This document shows positions 36,628 through 45,157 of a DNA stretch of 52,642 nt, piece by piece. The stretch lies in the NCBI GenBank assembly GCA_018333995.1, contig JAGXSG010000017.1, positions 1 through 52,642 of the forward strand, written 5' to 3'. Under the pieces are notes generated by a model. It was not told the DNA's origin and searched no databases. It was given only the letters and a program-made list of their open reading frames with translations. Both the position numbers and the translations under genes were made by a program. Numbering within the stretch: the stretch's first letter is position 1; every line of letters begins with the position of its first letter. Source of the DNA: Clostridiales bacterium. GTDB lineage: Bacteria > Actinomycetota > Coriobacteriia > Anaerosomatales > SLCP01.

Positions 36628-37428
36628 TCAGGCGCCGGGGTCGCGCGCGGGCACTTGCAGGAGTTCGATGAGGCGCGAAACTTCCGTCCGGTCCTCGGGT
36701 ACGCTGAGTACATGTGTGGACACGGATTCGGTCTTCGCGCCCAGGACGTCCGCTATGCCGGCGGCGATTCGCTCGGCGGCAACCAGTGCGCCTTCGTGGG
36801 GAGTGTGGGGGAGTACGACGAGGTACCTGCCGTCTTCGAGTCGACCGACCTCATCTACGAGACGGATGTCGTTTCGGATATGGTTCGCTATTCCTCTGAC
36901 GAGCATTCGGTGGCGAGAGGGCCTAAGCTCAGCGGTCAACGCGGGCGCCACCTCGATGGCAATTACCGAGAATGGAGCGTGATACCGGTCGAAATGGCCG
37001 AGGGCGCTCTCGACGGCGCGGGTGATGAAGTGCTGGTTGTAGACCTGGCTCCACTCGTCGACGCTCGAAGAGCGTTCGAGACGCGCAAAGAGGTACTTGA
37101 GCCGGGAACAAAGTTCGCCGCCTACGATGCCTACGAGTCCGTACGAGAGGATACGCGTGGCCAGCAAGGCCGCGAGATCTCCCGTGAGCCCTTCGCTCTC
37201 GATGACAAGGGGGATTCGTATCACGATGTAGATCAGTGACGCCGCGAGGGCGGCGATGAAGCCGCCGTTGCGCCCCCAGTGGGCCGCTGCGATCAAGACG
37301 CCGAGAAGGAGGAGCTGCGCAACTATCTCTTCGAGTACGATTGGGCCGCGCAGCGAGAGGAGTATGCTGCCCGCGATCGCAGCGAAACCTACCGCTACGA
37401 CGAGCTTCTCGAAGCGAGCGTACGGCAT
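36628..37428 (-). CDS. Membrane protein with degenerate GGDEF domain
   Basis: The 266-residue product has four N-terminal membrane helices (residues about 5-110), a short linker, and a C-terminal domain shaped like GGDEF diguanylate cyclases (SQVYNQHFITRAVESALGHFDRYHAPFSVIAIEV; later DIRLVDEVGRLEDGRYLVVLPHT). In place of GGDEF it reads RLEDG, so the active site and its metal ligands are not preserved and cyclic di-GMP synthesis is unlikely. It could be a sensor or scaffold. AGGAG lies 6 bases before ATG 37428. It is followed on the other strand by the ACT gene, convergent with 40 bases between them. Confidence 0.75.
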   Translation of the reverse strand: MPYARFEKLVVAVGFAAIAGSILLSLRGPIVLEEIVAQLLLLGVLIAAAHWGRNGGFIAALAASLIYIVIRIPLVIESEGLTGDLAALLATRILSYGLVGIVGGELCSRLKYLFARLERSSSVDEWSQVYNQHFITRAVESALGHFDRYHAPFSVIAIEVAPALTAELRPSRHRMLVRGIANHIRNDIRLVDEVGRLEDGRYLVVLPHTPHEGALVAAERIAAGIADVLGAKTESVSTHVLSVPEDRTEVSRLIELLQVPARDPGA

Positions 37429-37461
37429 CACGTTCTCCTCCCGGTAGCGATCATCCTGCTT

Positions 37462-37800
37462 TCACCTGCCATGCTTCGGGCAGACAACGTGTTGTCCTCC
37501 TGCGTCCAGGAACAGGAGATACTCGTCTCCGGTCGGGCATGCCCGGACCGCGTTCCAGTTGACAGCGTATGGTGCGAGGTCGTCTAGCGTGCTGGGAGAC
37601 GTGCCGTGGTCGATCCGGTACTCGGCAAGTGAGACCCGCTCGATGAAGCGCCGGTTGTTCTCGCACGCGACTGCGCCCGCTCGTTCGATCGACGCCGTGT
37701 AGGTGGCGATGGCTATGCCTACAAGTACCCCGACGATAACGATGATCGTCATGAGCTCTACGAATGAAAATCCCCCATCACGATGCCGTGACACACTCAT
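37462..37800 (-). CDS. Type IV pilin-like (prepilin) protein
   Basis: The 112-residue product begins with a short leader ending in Gly-Gly, then FSFVELMTIIVIVGVLVGIAIATY, the classic class III signal with Glu at position +5 of the mature protein. Two cysteine pairs (AVACENNR, RACPTGDEY, VVCPKHGR) lie in the small globular part. It would be cleaved by a prepilin peptidase and placed in a pilus or pseudopilus. No pilus assembly genes are near, so it is an orphan. AGGAG lies before ATG 37800. It is divergent from the carboxypeptidase gene. Confidence 0.85.
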   Translation of the reverse strand: MSVSRHRDGGFSFVELMTIIVIVGVLVGIAIATYTASIERAGAVACENNRRFIERVSLAEYRIDHGTSPSTLDDLAPYAVNWNAVRACPTGDEYLLFLDAGGQHVVCPKHGR

Positions 37801-37894
37801 GTGACTCCTGGTGCCCAAGAATACGGTGTGGTTCACTGACATGATCATTGTCGCACACGGTGCGAAGGCGCGCACCAGGATTATGAGGAATCGG

Positions 37895-39127
37895 ATGGTG
37901 ACTAGGCTCGCGCGATTGTCGCAGGTGATCCTGCTCGCCGTCGCTCTCGTGATGCCTTCGCACGCTCATGCGGAGGTGCGCACCTCCGACCGCATCGGCG
38001 ATCGATCCGCCGCTGAGGCGCCACATCAACAAGCGGCATTTGCTCCGTCAGTCACCGCGGCCGCCGGTGTGCTCGTCACCGCGTCCGGTCGCACCCTGTG
38101 GGCTCGAAATGCCGATGAGCGGCGGGCGATGGCGAGCATCACGAAAGTGATGACGGCGCTCGTTGTCAGGGAGCGCACGTCGCTCGACGAGCTCGTGACG
38201 GTATCTTCACGGGCGGCGAGTGTGCGCGAGGCATCCGCACGCTTGCGTGACGGGCAGACGTATCCTGTTCGCACGCTGCTCGAGGCGATGCTGGTCCGCT
38301 CGGGCAACGATGCCGCTGTCGCGCTCGCCGAACACGTCGCGGGTGATGTGGGCTCCTTCGTCGAGCTGATGAACGTCCGAGCCGCTGAACTCGGCCTCGC
38401 TGACACCTTGTTTGCCAACGTCCACGGACTCGATGCCGAAGGCCACTACTCGAGCGCGTATGATCTCGCGACCCTTGCACGGTTCGCGATGCGCGACGCC
38501 GAGATCCGCCGAATGGTTCAGCTGAGCTCGCTAACCATCGACGCAGTCGGTGGGCCGACGGAGCTCGAAAACTCCAATCTGCTGCTAGGGACCGTAGAGG
38601 GCGCTACTGGGGTCAAGACCGGCTGGACGAGCCGTGCCGGCTTTTGCCTGGCGGCATCTGCCGAAAGGGGCGGAGAAGAGCTCTTCGCCGTCGTCCTTGG
38701 CACGGACAGTGAGACCGATCGCTTTCAAGAGGCGGGGCTGTTGCTCGAGTGGGGCTTCGCTCGCTATCGTGAAGAGCGCCTTGCCGAGCCGGGGGAGCTT
38801 ATCGGCAGAGTCCCGGTGTCTGGCTATCTGGACGTGAGTGTCAGTGCGCTTGTGGGTGCCCCTGTGGCGGTTCGCGTGTTAGACATCGGCGGCCCGGTCG
38901 TTCGCCGAGTAACGCTTCGGCCATCACTTGAACCGCCGGTACATACAGGGGACCGCGTCGGCACACTCTCGTTTGTTCAGGGCGAGCGGCTGATCGCCCA
39001 AATCCCGCTTGTCTCTGAGGATAGTGTGAACCGTCCCTCGCCGCTGACGAGGGTCCATGTGGCTGCCGTACGCATCTGGAGGAGCGTGTTCGGTTCGCCG
39101 CCGGAAGCACAAGTGCCGGTACCGTGA
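37895..39127 (+). CDS. D-alanyl-D-alanine carboxypeptidase (DacF/PBP5-type)
   Basis: This secreted enzyme trims the terminal D-Ala from peptidoglycan stem peptides. The product is about 410 residues. A signal peptide (MVTRLARLSQVILLAVALVMPSHAHA) leads into a penicillin-binding fold with SxxK in ASITKVM, SxN in RSGND and KTG in VKTGW, followed by a beta-rich C-terminal domain. No strong C-terminal amphipathic anchor is seen. I prefer ATG 37895 with GAGGA upstream; earlier ATGs at 37883 and 37811 are possible. The intergenic space before it must hold promoters for both directions. Confidence 0.9.
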   Translation: MVTRLARLSQVILLAVALVMPSHAHAEVRTSDRIGDRSAAEAPHQQAAFAPSVTAAAGVLVTASGRTLWARNADERRAMASITKVMTALVVRERTSLDELVTVSSRAASVREASARLRDGQTYPVRTLLEAMLVRSGNDAAVALAEHVAGDVGSFVELMNVRAAELGLADTLFANVHGLDAEGHYSSAYDLATLARFAMRDAEIRRMVQLSSLTIDAVGGPTELENSNLLLGTVEGATGVKTGWTSRAGFCLAASAERGGEELFAVVLGTDSETDRFQEAGLLLEWGFARYREERLAEPGELIGRVPVSGYLDVSVSALVGAPVAVRVLDIGGPVVRRVTLRPSLEPPVHTGDRVGTLSFVQGERLIAQIPLVSEDSVNRPSPLTRVHVAAVRIWRSVFGSPPEAQVPVP

Positions 39128-39151
39128 CCATTTCACTACCAGGAGGATGCG

Positions 39152-40285
39152 ATGTCCACCGAGACGCTCCGTACGCCGCTTTATGAGGAGCACATCGCGC
39201 TCGGCGCGCGAATGGCGCAGTTCGCGGGCTTTTCGATGCCCGTCCAGTACTCAGGAATCATCGAGGAACACGGTGCGGTGCGTTCTTGTGCAGGCGTGTT
39301 TGACGTGTGCCATATGGCGCAGTTCCGCGTGTTCGGTTTTGACGCCTTTGACCTGCTGTCAGAGCTACTGACCAACGACCTTAGCGCGATATCGGCGCTT
39401 GGCGCCGCGCAATACACGCTCGTGTGCGATGAAGATGGGGGAATCATCGACGACGTGATCGTGTATCACACAGGTGATCTTGAATACTTGATCATCGCAA
39501 ACGCGGCGAATCGCAAGACCGTCTACGACTGGCTCGTATCGCACCGTGACGCGAAGCATGGCGGGGATGGCCAGGCCCGCGAAGGCATGGTGGAGATCGC
39601 GGATGAGTCGGACCGGACGGGACTGATCGCACTTCAGGGCCCCCGCGCCCTTGATGTGCTTGCGCAGGTGGCCAGCGACGGATTCGAGCTGCCGCCGCGC
39701 TTCCACATTGCCGAAGCGCGGCTGGAATCACTCCCCGTGCTGGTGGCAAGGACTGGCTACACGGGAGAAGACGGTGTCGAGATCGTCTGCCACGCGTCGC
39801 ACGCCGCCGCGCTATGGAGGGTGCTTCTATCGTTTCCCGAAGTGACTCCGTGCGGGCTGGGGGCGCGGGATGTGCTTCGGCTCGAGATGGGATACCACCT
39901 CTACGGGAGCGACATGGATCGCGGCGTGGACCCGATCTCGGCAGGGCTCGGATGGACTGTCGGAAGAAAGAAGGAGCGCTTCATCGGAAAGGAGGCCATC
40001 GATCGCATCCGCGCCGAAGGGCCTTCCCGTAAGCTCGTAGGCCTCGTGGTAAACGGAGGGATTCCGCGTCCTGGCTACGGTGTGTTGCGCAGTGGCGTCG
40101 AGGTGGGTAAGGTGGCAAGCGGTACGTACTCGCCGACACTGGCGACAGGAATAGCGACCGCATACCTGCCGGTCAGTCACGGTAATCCCGGTACAGAGGT
40201 TGAGGTGGCGATCCGGGGCAGAGTCGTCGGGGCGGTCGTGGTGCGGCCGCCGTTCGTCAAGCACACATCGTTATCGTTGCCGTGA
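39152..40285 (+). CDS. gcvT: Aminomethyltransferase, glycine cleavage T protein
   Basis: GcvT moves the methylene group from aminomethyl-lipoyl GcvH to tetrahydrofolate and frees ammonia. The 377-residue product has the family regions GFSMPVQYSGIIEEHGAVRSCAGVFDVCHMAQ, ARTGYTGEDGVEIVC and GLGARDVLRLEMGYHLYG, and a C-terminal barrel (GVLRSGVEVGKVASGTYSPTLATGIATAYL). The catalytic Asp is expected in FDVCHM, where most members have FDxSHM; the Ser to Cys change is minor. AGGAGG precedes the ATG. First gene of the gcv operon. Confidence 0.95.
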   Translation: MSTETLRTPLYEEHIALGARMAQFAGFSMPVQYSGIIEEHGAVRSCAGVFDVCHMAQFRVFGFDAFDLLSELLTNDLSAISALGAAQYTLVCDEDGGIIDDVIVYHTGDLEYLIIANAANRKTVYDWLVSHRDAKHGGDGQAREGMVEIADESDRTGLIALQGPRALDVLAQVASDGFELPPRFHIAEARLESLPVLVARTGYTGEDGVEIVCHASHAAALWRVLLSFPEVTPCGLGARDVLRLEMGYHLYGSDMDRGVDPISAGLGWTVGRKKERFIGKEAIDRIRAEGPSRKLVGLVVNGGIPRPGYGVLRSGVEVGKVASGTYSPTLATGIATAYLPVSHGNPGTEVEVAIRGRVVGAVVVRPPFVKHTSLSLP

Positions 40286-40308
40286 CATTCGAGAGGAGCC
40301 ACAGGGTC

Positions 40309-40692
40309 ATGTATCCAAACGACCTGAAGTACGACAAGGAGCACGAGTGGGTCCGGGTAGAGGACGGTGTCGCGATCATCGGCATCACTCACTTTGCGCA
40401 AGACCAGCTCGGCGAAGTCGTCTACGTCGACCTGCCGTCTGAAGGAGACCAGGTTTTGGCAGGTGAGACCTTTGGTGAGATCGAATCTGTCAAGTCGGTC
40501 TCCGAGCTCTATTCGCCGCTTGACGGCGAAGTCGCCGCGGTAAACGATGCCCTTTCCGGCGCACCTGAGACGATCAACGAGGATCCATATGGTGACGGCT
40601 GGATGATCAAAATCGAGCTGAGCGATCCGGCGCAGCTCGACGTGTTGATGTCTGCCGAGGAGTACGAGGCGTTCATCACCGAGGAAGCGTAA
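40309..40692 (+). CDS. gcvH: Glycine cleavage system H protein
   Basis: GcvH carries the lipoyl arm that shuttles the aminomethyl group between P, T and L proteins. The 127-residue product has the lipoylation site Lys62 in GEIESVKSVSELYSP and the conserved ends HEWVRVEDG and NEDPYGDGWMIKI. ATG 40309 matches the family start; nine further codons upstream to a GTG overlap gcvT. GAGAGGAG is about 10 bases before the ATG. Lipoylation is probably done by the enzyme encoded at 43552. Confidence 0.96.
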   Translation: MYPNDLKYDKEHEWVRVEDGVAIIGITHFAQDQLGEVVYVDLPSEGDQVLAGETFGEIESVKSVSELYSPLDGEVAAVNDALSGAPETINEDPYGDGWMIKIELSDPAQLDVLMSAEEYEAFITEEA

Positions 40693-40699
40693 GCGAAAC

Positions 40700-42043
40700 A
40701 TGCGACACACTCCGGTCACCTGCGAGCAGCGAGCGGAGATGCTGCGCGTTCTTGGCGTCGCATCCGCAGAGGAGCTGTTTTCGGACGTGCCTGAGTCCGT
40801 CCGTCTGAATCGTCCTCTCGACATCCCCGAAGGAATGGGCGAGATCGAGCTGATGGCGCATGTGCGACGGCTCGCCGCCGCCAACATTCCCGCTGGTTCG
40901 ATGGTGAGTTTCGCTGGCGCCGGCTGCTACGACCATTACACGCCGAGCGTCGTTGACCACGTGGTTCGGCGCCCCGAGTTCTTCACGGCATACACCCCGT
41001 ATCAACCGGAAGTCTCCCAGGGGACACTGCAGGCGATCTTCGAGTACCAGACAATGACGTGCGAGCTCACCGGTATGGAAGTGGCGAACGCGAGCATGTA
41101 CGACGGGGCTACCGCCTTTGTCGAAGCCGCTCTCATGGCGTGCCGGCTGACCAGGCGATCGCAGGTGATCTGTGTCGACTCGGTGCACCCAGAGTGGCAG
41201 CGGGTGCTCGCGACTTACGCTGACGCTGGACATCTTGAAGTCGCGACTGCGGGCCACGATGAAGCACCGGCCCTCCTCGCGTCAGGTCAGAGCGCGGCGC
41301 TGCTCGTGCAGTCCCCGGATTTCTTCGGGCGTCTTTGGGATGTGAGGCGGCTGGCTGACGCTGCTCACGCGGCAGGAGCGCTGCTTGTGGTGGCGGTCAA
41401 TCCCGTGCTTCTCGGGGTACTCGAGCCGCCCGGCCGCATGGGGGCTGACATCGTCGTGGCCGAGGGCCAAACGCTGGGAAACACGATGTCGTTTGGCGGA
41501 CCTGGGCTTGGCATGTTCTCGTGCCGCGAGGCGCACGTGCGGCAGATGCCCGGCCGCCTGGTGGGCAAGACACTCGACGCCGACGGGGCACTCGCGTACG
41601 TTCTTACGCTGTCAACACGCGAACAGCACATACGCCGCGAGAAGGCGACGAGCAACATCTGTAGCAACCACGCGCTCAACGCACTCGCCGCGGGCGCGTA
41701 TTTGGCGGCGGTCGGCGCCACTGGGCTTGCGGAGATCGCGGGCGCGTGTGTAGCGAAAGCGCACTACCTGCGCGACCGGCTGCTCGAGACGAACGTCTTT
41801 TCTGCTCCGTGGGACTCGCCGTTTGCCAACGAGTTCGTGGTTCGCTATCACGGCGACGCGCTGGCTATGCACGATGCTTTGTTCAAGCGCGGATATGTCG
41901 CCGGAGTGATCATCTCAGAGTTGGATTCCGAGTGGCCCGCAGGGGCGCCAGTCGATACGGAGGGGCTCGTCATGTTCGCTGTCACGGAGAAGCGGACTCG
42001 GGATGAGATTGACGCATTCGTTGGCGAGGTTGCCGCATCGTGA
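40700..42043 (+). CDS. gcvPA: Glycine dehydrogenase (decarboxylating) subunit 1
   Basis: This is the N-terminal half of the P protein, made as a separate subunit as in Firmicutes, Thermotogae and Coriobacteriia. The 447-residue product contains the family regions SFAGAGCYDHYTPSVVDHVV, TAYTPYQPEVSQGTLQAIFEYQTM and GGPGLGMFSCREAHVRQMPGRLVGKT. With GcvPB it decarboxylates glycine and loads the aminomethyl group on GcvH. It begins 7 bases after gcvH and overlaps gcvPB by 4 bases. Confidence 0.96.
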   Translation: MRHTPVTCEQRAEMLRVLGVASAEELFSDVPESVRLNRPLDIPEGMGEIELMAHVRRLAAANIPAGSMVSFAGAGCYDHYTPSVVDHVVRRPEFFTAYTPYQPEVSQGTLQAIFEYQTMTCELTGMEVANASMYDGATAFVEAALMACRLTRRSQVICVDSVHPEWQRVLATYADAGHLEVATAGHDEAPALLASGQSAALLVQSPDFFGRLWDVRRLADAAHAAGALLVVAVNPVLLGVLEPPGRMGADIVVAEGQTLGNTMSFGGPGLGMFSCREAHVRQMPGRLVGKTLDADGALAYVLTLSTREQHIRREKATSNICSNHALNALAAGAYLAAVGATGLAEIAGACVAKAHYLRDRLLETNVFSAPWDSPFANEFVVRYHGDALAMHDALFKRGYVAGVIISELDSEWPAGAPVDTEGLVMFAVTEKRTRDEIDAFVGEVAAS

Positions 42044-43539
42044 TCCCACGGAGTGAACATACGCCGTCCATCGCACCCGCGCGCGGGCCTCGGGAGAGTA
42101 TCTTCGAGCTTGGCGCACCTGAGTCGGCGTGCGTTCTCGGTCCGGTGCTAGACGTGCCGGTGATCGATCTTCATGAGGCATTGTCGGGCATGGATCGCAC
42201 CGCTTTGCCCCGACTGCCTCACGTCGCCGAGGTTGAGATCATGCGGCACTACGCGCACCTTGCGGAGATGAACTTCGGAGTTGACTCAGGGCCGTATCCG
42301 CTTGGAAGCTGCACGATGAAGTACAACCCGCGCGCGAACGAGGACGCCGCTCGTCTTGAGGGTTTCACTGGGCTGCACCCGTATCAGCCCATCGCCTCCG
42401 TTCAGGGGGTTTTGGAGCTGCTCGTCTGTTTGCAGGAGGCGTTTGGAGAGATCTCCGGATTGCCCGCGGTTTCCCTGCAGCCCTCGGCAGGAGCTCACGG
42501 TGAGCTCGCTGCGTTGATGTGCTTCAGGGCCGCCCACACAGCCAACGGCCACCCACGCACGACGGTGCTCATACCCGATACCGCCCACGGAACCAATCCC
42601 GCAACGGTCTCAATGTGCGGGTACAAGACCGTCACAATCCCGAGCGGCGTACACGGCATCGTCGACCTCGACGCGCTGCGTGACGCACTCGACCCTAGTG
42701 TGGCGGCGTTCATGCTCACTAACCCCAACACACTTGGTCTGTTCGAGCCGCAGATTGCCGAGATCACGCAGATGGTCCACTCGGCCGGGGCGTTCGCGTA
42801 CTGCGACGGAGCGAATCTCAACGCAATCATGGGAGTGACCCGTCCGGGTGATCAGGGTTTTGACGCGCTGCACATCAATGTTCACAAGACGTTCTCGACG
42901 CCGCACGGTGGTGGCGGCCCAGGGGCGGGGCCGGTGTGTGTGACGCGAGAACTCGCTCGCTACCTTCCCGGTCCTCTGCCCGTGCGCCTAGACGACGGTT
43001 CGTACGGGCTCGTTAACCCCGAGGCGTCGATCGGCAGGGTCCGTTCGTTCCTCGGCAACGTTGGAGTGCTCGTAAGGGCGTACACATATGTTCGCGCACT
43101 CGGAGGGCATGGACTGCGCGAAGTGAGCGAGCAGGCCGTGATCTCGGCGAACTACCTCAAGAAGTTGCTCGACTCGGTGTATGAAGCCCCTTACGACCGC
43201 ACCTGCATGCACGAGTTCGTGCTGTCGGGCTCCCGTCAGAAGCGAACGCATGGTGTACGGACGGTGGACATCGCCAAACGCCTGCTCGACTACGGATTCC
43301 ATCCCCCCACCGTCTACTTCCCGCTCATCGTCGAAGAAGCGCTGATGATCGAGCCCACCGAAACTGAGTCGATGGCGGCGCTCGAGGCATTCGCTGAGGC
43401 GCTCATCGCAATCGACCGCGAGGCGGCGCACGACCCTGAACTCGTACGGGGCGCTCCCTATACGACGCCGGTGCGCCGGGTCGACGAGGCGCGCGCCGCG
43501 CGGGAGCCGGTGCTGCGCTGGTTTCCTGACGAGGGGTAG
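42040..43539 (+). CDS. gcvPB: Glycine dehydrogenase (decarboxylating) subunit 2
   Basis: This is the C-terminal, PLP-carrying half of the split P protein. The 499-residue product has the PLP lysine in HINVHKTFSTPHGGGGPG, the SCTMKYNPRANE segment and the LQPSAGAHGELAALM loop. It starts with a GTG that overlaps the gcvPA stop. The presence of T, H, PA and PB in order shows a complete glycine cleavage module; only the lipoamide dehydrogenase (L protein) is not in this window. Confidence 0.97.
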   Translation: MIPRSEHTPSIAPARGPRESIFELGAPESACVLGPVLDVPVIDLHEALSGMDRTALPRLPHVAEVEIMRHYAHLAEMNFGVDSGPYPLGSCTMKYNPRANEDAARLEGFTGLHPYQPIASVQGVLELLVCLQEAFGEISGLPAVSLQPSAGAHGELAALMCFRAAHTANGHPRTTVLIPDTAHGTNPATVSMCGYKTVTIPSGVHGIVDLDALRDALDPSVAAFMLTNPNTLGLFEPQIAEITQMVHSAGAFAYCDGANLNAIMGVTRPGDQGFDALHINVHKTFSTPHGGGGPGAGPVCVTRELARYLPGPLPVRLDDGSYGLVNPEASIGRVRSFLGNVGVLVRAYTYVRALGGHGLREVSEQAVISANYLKKLLDSVYEAPYDRTCMHEFVLSGSRQKRTHGVRTVDIAKRLLDYGFHPPTVYFPLIVEEALMIEPTETESMAALEAFAEALIAIDREAAHDPELVRGAPYTTPVRRVDEARAAREPVLRWFPDEG

Positions 43540-43551
43540 GGTGGTGTCACG

Positions 43552-44349
43552 GTGTCGACGGCGCGGGCATGGCGCCTGATCGTCGACGATCGGGCGCCGG
43601 GCGCGTGGAACATGGCTGTCGACCGCGCGATCCACATCATGCATGCGCGAGGTGACGTCCCTCCGACTTTGCGCGTCTATCGCTGGAACGGACCCACGGT
43701 GACACTCGGCGCGTTTCAGTCCGAGAGCGCTGTCGACGAGCGCGCGTGCCGCGAGCACGGTGTCAGCGTGGTGAGGAGGGCCACCGGAGGCAGGGGAGTG
43801 CTGCACGACGATGAGATTACGTACGCCGTAATTGCCGGTGTCCGCGACGGGGTTCCGCGCGGGGTGCGAGCGAGCTATGGGTACCTGTGTGCTGGGGTGT
43901 CAGCCGCGTTTAGCATCCTCGGCGTAAGGGCCGAGGTGAACGAGCGGGCCACGGCGTCCGTGCGTTCAAACGCGTGCTACTTGCACGCTACCGCGGCCGA
44001 TCTCTCGGTTGGCTCACGTAAGCTTTCCGGAAGCGCTCAGGTGTGGAAGGGTGACTCGGTGCTGCAGCACGGCTCTTTCACCCGCACGCGAGATATCGAT
44101 CGAGAGGCGGCGGTTTTCGCACTTGACGACCGCGAGCGCGCAAGCCTGGCTGGTGCCGCCACGACGATATCGGCTTGTCTCGCGCAGTGTCCGGAGTACT
44201 CGGCGATCACTGACGCGGTGATCGCGGGGTTTACGGCTGGCCTTGGGGTAGAGTTCGAATCAGGGCGCTTGAGTGATGCGGAGCGTGCGCTCGCACGAGT
44301 GTTTGAAGGAGAAACGGCTGTTCGCCTGAGTGGCGCGGCGCCGAGATGA
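43552..44349 (+). CDS. Lipoate-protein ligase / octanoyltransferase (LplA/LipM family)
   Basis: This enzyme attaches a lipoyl or octanoyl group to GcvH. The 265-residue product has the binding loop RRATGGRGVLHDDEITYAV, and a Cys in the position used by octanoyl transferases of the LipM type (NACYLHATAADLSVGSRKLSGSAQ), with the family Lys in SRKLSGSAQ. Sequence alone does not settle ligase or transferase. It follows gcvPB after 12 bases and so belongs to the gcv operon, which explains its substrate. Confidence 0.9.
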   Translation: MSTARAWRLIVDDRAPGAWNMAVDRAIHIMHARGDVPPTLRVYRWNGPTVTLGAFQSESAVDERACREHGVSVVRRATGGRGVLHDDEITYAVIAGVRDGVPRGVRASYGYLCAGVSAAFSILGVRAEVNERATASVRSNACYLHATAADLSVGSRKLSGSAQVWKGDSVLQHGSFTRTRDIDREAAVFALDDRERASLAGAATTISACLAQCPEYSAITDAVIAGFTAGLGVEFESGRLSDAERALARVFEGETAVRLSGAAPR

Positions 44350-44462
44350 CGGGGGACGAGGGGTTTTCGGCGTCCACATCCTCAAGGACGGGGCGCAGGT
44401 TCCCGGTCGCATGTCACTGCCTCGGGGTATAGTGTAGGTAGAGGTCGGTTGAATGTCCGGTC

Positions 44463-44471
44463 TGATACAAT
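44463..44471 (+). promoter_or_regulatory. Possible extended -10 promoter before the RsiG-like gene
   Basis: TGATACAAT is an extended -10 element (TG-N-TACAAT), 48 bases before the GTG start. It lies after the gcv operon and before the regulatory gene group. No clear -35 box is visible. Confidence 0.35.
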
Positions 44472-44518
44472 CGACGCGCCGGTTGATACCGGGTCATCTC
44501 AGACAAGGGGGTGCGCGC

Positions 44519-44833
44519 GTGGGACACGAATACGACGAGGCACTTCTCGATTTGGAGCACAAGTCCAACGACGAGTTGCGCGCGATCCTCAACGGACTTC
44601 GGGATGAGGAACAGCGCATCTCGTACCGGAGGAGAGTTCTGCACGGCAAGATCGATATCCTTCGAGCCGAGTTGGTGCAGCGGCTGCAGGCTCAACATGA
44701 GTCAGGGGAGGACGTCATCTCGGGCCGGGATGTCGAGCGGCTGATCGATATCCTCGCGCGGGACCTGCGCGGCGTGTCAAACACAGACGTGGCCGCGGGC
44801 GACTCGGATCACGAAGCCGACGAAGGTGCGTAG
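44519..44833 (+). CDS. RsiG-like anti-sigma factor homologue (cyclic di-GMP-binding-type helix)
   Basis: The 104-residue product has a helical segment, EEQRISYRRRVLHGKIDILRAEL at about residues 29-51, that fits the cyclic di-GMP-binding signature of the anti-sigma factor RsiG, E(x3)S(x2)R(x3)Q(x3)D, except that Q is His here. Streptomyces RsiG has two such helices; Rubrobacter-type RsiG has one and acts as a dimer. This protein has one. I choose GTG 44519, which has AAGGGGG 7 bases before it; the frame runs 22 codons further up. No WhiG-like sigma gene is in this window. Function is inferred from the motif. Confidence 0.65.
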   Translation: MGHEYDEALLDLEHKSNDELRAILNGLRDEEQRISYRRRVLHGKIDILRAELVQRLQAQHESGEDVISGRDVERLIDILARDLRGVSNTDVAAGDSDHEADEGA

Positions 44834-44857
44834 TGTCCGCTCTACCTAAGGAGAATC

Positions 44858-45112
44858 ATGTCCGCACTGTCTGACAAAATTCAGAAGTTCATGGACGATA
44901 TCGCATCAGACGCGATTGAAGAGCGCGTGGTCGACTACGTGATCAAAGAAGTGCAGAATGGGCGCTCGCTTAGTGAGGTTTTCAAAGACCCATATGTGAA
45001 GAACCGCCTGAGTGAGGAGAAGCTTGCGAAGGTGCTGGAGAACCCTGAGATCATAGGCGCGCTCGAGAGCCAGATCGCGGCTTCGTTCAAGCGCAGAGAG
45101 CTTGACTTCTAG
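44858..45112 (+). CDS. Small conserved-looking protein, unknown function
   Basis: The 84-residue product is helical, with alternating acidic and basic residues (SDKIQKFMDDIASDAIEERVVDYVIKEVQNGRSL; then SEVFKDPYVKNRLSEEKLAKVLENPEIIGALESQI). It has no membrane segment, signal peptide or cysteine. TAAGGAG stands before the ATG and codon use looks normal, so it is a real gene. I do not recognise a family. It sits between the RsiG-like gene and the FHA-MerR pair, so a regulatory or partner role is possible. Confidence 0.8.
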   Translation: MSALSDKIQKFMDDIASDAIEERVVDYVIKEVQNGRSLSEVFKDPYVKNRLSEEKLAKVLENPEIIGALESQIAASFKRRELDF

Positions 45113-45157
45113 ACGGCTTGAGTGAAGGGCGCGAGATCTTTAGAGAGGAACGGTGTT

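Noticed and set aside
39128-39151. Glycine riboswitch before gcvT
   Set aside because: Only 24 bases separate dacF from gcvT, too short for a glycine aptamer, and none is seen in the end of dacF.
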